A stretch of DNA of 64,000 bases, taken from VAZQ01 sp963739175 (GTDB lineage: Bacteria; Pseudomonadota; Alphaproteobacteria; Rhizobiales; Xanthobacteraceae). The DNA is taken from positions 682,001 to 746,000 of the forward strand of contig CAVTZH010000011.1 of NCBI GenBank assembly GCA_963739175.1, in the 5' to 3' direction. The translations under genes were made by a program, and so were the position numbers. This document shows positions 62,972-64,000 of this stretch, piece by piece. Under the pieces are notes generated by a model. It saw nothing but the letters and a program-made list of their open reading frames with translations. It was not told where the DNA came from and searched no databases. Every line of letters begins with the position of its first letter. The first letter of the stretch is position 1.

Positions 62972-63217
62972 CGCTTAACCTCTTGTCCATTTCGCTTGGC
63001 TCGTTCGGTCACGCCACTTGCTGGACGCCACATTGAACGATGCCACCCCGCTATTGCGAACACCAACCGGGGCGACAGTGGAAGACCACATTACGGTTGC
63101 GAGCGGACCGTGCAAATACCTTGCTTGGCCCCGTCAGCGCGCCCCAGCCAACTGGGGGTCCGGTTACCATACTTCCCAGGGCTTGACCAGCATGGCCAAT
63201 GACCCCGCTAACAGCCT

Positions 63218-63955
63218 TCAAATCATTGCCATTCCGCCGTTTACATGCAGCGTCTGCCCGGTCACATAGGCGGCCTCGTCCGACGCAAGATAGACCGCCG
63301 CGGCTGCCACCTCGGCGCCCTCGCCGAGCCGGCCGGCCGGCACCCGAGCGAGAATCGCCTCGCGCTGCTTCTCATTGAGCTTGTCGGTCATCGCGGTGGC
63401 GATGAAGCCGGGCGCGATGCAATTGGCGGTGACGCCGCGCTTGGCATATTCCTGCGCGATCGACTTGATCATCCCGATCATGCCGGCCTTGGCGGCGGTG
63501 TAGTTGCCCTGCCCGGCATTGCCGGTGACGCCCACCACCGACGTGATGCCGATGATGCGGCCGGTGCGGCGGCGCATCATGCCTTTGATCGCGGCGCGCG
63601 CCAGCCGGAAGGTCGCCGTCAGGTTGACCGCGATCACCTCGTCCCAGGCCTCATCGCTCAACTGGACCAACAGATTGTCGCGCGTGATGCCGGCATTGGC
63701 GACGAGGATATCGAGCTTGCCCATGGCCTCTTCCGCCTTGGGCACCAGCGCGTCGACCGCCGCCCGGTCGGCGAGGTTGCAGGGCAGCACATGGACGCGC
63801 TCCTTCAGGGCGCCCGCGAGCGCGTCGAGCGCATCCGCCCGCGTGCCGGAGAGCGCGACCGTCGCGCCCTGCTGATGCAGCGCACGCGCAATCGCGCCGC
63901 CGATGCCACCGGTGGCGCCCGTGACGAGAGCGGTCTTGCCGGACAGATCGAACAT
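63218..63955 (-). CDS. fabG: 3-Oxoacyl-ACP reductase
   Basis: A 245-residue short-chain dehydrogenase. The NADPH loop is TALVTGATGGIGGAIARAL; NAG is in LVANAGITRDNLL; the catalytic Ser-Tyr-Lys are in ITSVVGVTGNAGQGNYTAAKAGM; and ANCIAPGFIATAMTDKL is typical of FabG. It reduces 3-ketoacyl-ACP in fatty-acid synthesis. I chose the ATG at 63955 with GGGGAG before it; 63970 is an alternative. Upstream on the same strand is the end of another gene, probably fabD. Confidence 0.94.
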   Translation of the reverse strand: MFDLSGKTALVTGATGGIGGAIARALHQQGATVALSGTRADALDALAGALKERVHVLPCNLADRAAVDALVPKAEEAMGKLDILVANAGITRDNLLVQLSDEAWDEVIAVNLTATFRLARAAIKGMMRRRTGRIIGITSVVGVTGNAGQGNYTAAKAGMIGMIKSIAQEYAKRGVTANCIAPGFIATAMTDKLNEKQREAILARVPAGRLGEGAEVAAAAVYLASDEAAYVTGQTLHVNGGMAMI

Positions 63956-63984
63956 GAACGCTCTCCCCAAAAAGACTTGAACGA

Positions 63985-64000
63985 TCAGCCGCGCACGGCC
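63985..64000 (-). CDS. Possible C-terminal end of fabD (malonyl-CoA-ACP transacylase)
   Basis: Only four codons and a TGA stop (reading AVRG then stop) are inside the window, so the assignment rests on the usual order fabD-fabG-acpP-fabF. The sequence itself cannot prove it. Confidence 0.25.

Noticed and set aside
1..64000. CRISPR arrays, tRNA or rRNA genes, insertion sequences, prophage genes or attachment sites
   Set aside because: None was seen when reading the gaps: no regularly spaced direct repeats, no T-loop-like GTTCGAATC blocks with matching acceptor stems, and no transposase or integrase motifs. A covariance or profile search would be needed for certainty.

Overview
This is a high-GC chromosomal stretch from an alphaproteobacterium, most likely order Hyphomicrobiales (Rhizobiales), in the Xanthobacteraceae/Nitrobacteraceae neighbourhood (Pseudolabrys-, Rhodoplanes- or Bradyrhizobium-like). 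The reasons are the conserved runs rnd / ppx-ppk-hdaA / purM-purN, pepA-holC facing lptF-lptG-lptD-surA-pdxA-rsmA, and fabG-acpP-fabF-mltG-yicC-gmk; the small DUF3551 secreted protein; the DUF2336 protein; and the many TctC/Bug-type solute receptors. This assignment is inference. I saw no rRNA, tRNA, CRISPR array, phage gene or insertion sequence.

Layout. Bases 1-28.8 kb are a mostly accessory metabolic zone. It holds four of the five Bug receptors, a p-hydroxycinnamoyl-CoA hydratase/lyase coupled to an NDP-forming acyl-CoA synthetase (likely ferulate/coumarate side-chain degradation), a DUF2336 protein, and a large TIR-nSTAND-membrane-FGE signalling protein (8098-10932). It also holds a CSS-motif/EAL c-di-GMP phosphodiesterase, the polyamine pair speD-speE, a Tat-exported amidohydrolase, two ThDP-dependent decarboxylase-like enzymes around a DUF4344 metallopeptidase, an exported beta-carbonic anhydrase, an outer-membrane beta-barrel and an AMP-forming acyl-CoA ligase. 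The housekeeping gene aspS sits inside this zone.

Bases 28.8-64 kb are mainly core genome: RNase D, a Rieske/glutamate-synthase-like oxidoreductase, a PrsW-type protease, a CDF transporter, polyphosphate metabolism (ppx, ppk), replication control (hdaA), a CDP-alcohol phosphatidyltransferase, purine synthesis (purM-purN), a cold-shock protein, ndk, an ABC-F ATPase, DNA polymerase III chi and leucyl aminopeptidase. These are followed by LPS transport (lptF, lptG, lptD), surA, pdxA, rsmA, then gmk, yicC, mltG and the fatty-acid synthesis genes. A fifth Bug gene sits between rsmA and gmk.

A striking property of the window is that nine genes, including aspS, ppk and purM that are normally needed or strongly conserved, are interrupted by a total of about 13 reading-frame breaks. 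Every one can be repaired by removing one base. One of them creates a spurious PurM-PurN fusion frame. The uniform direction points to insertion-type consensus errors in the assembly rather than gene decay, so those genes are annotated over their full spans with the breaks stated. The best candidate for an under-described system is the TIR-nSTAND-TM-FGE protein.
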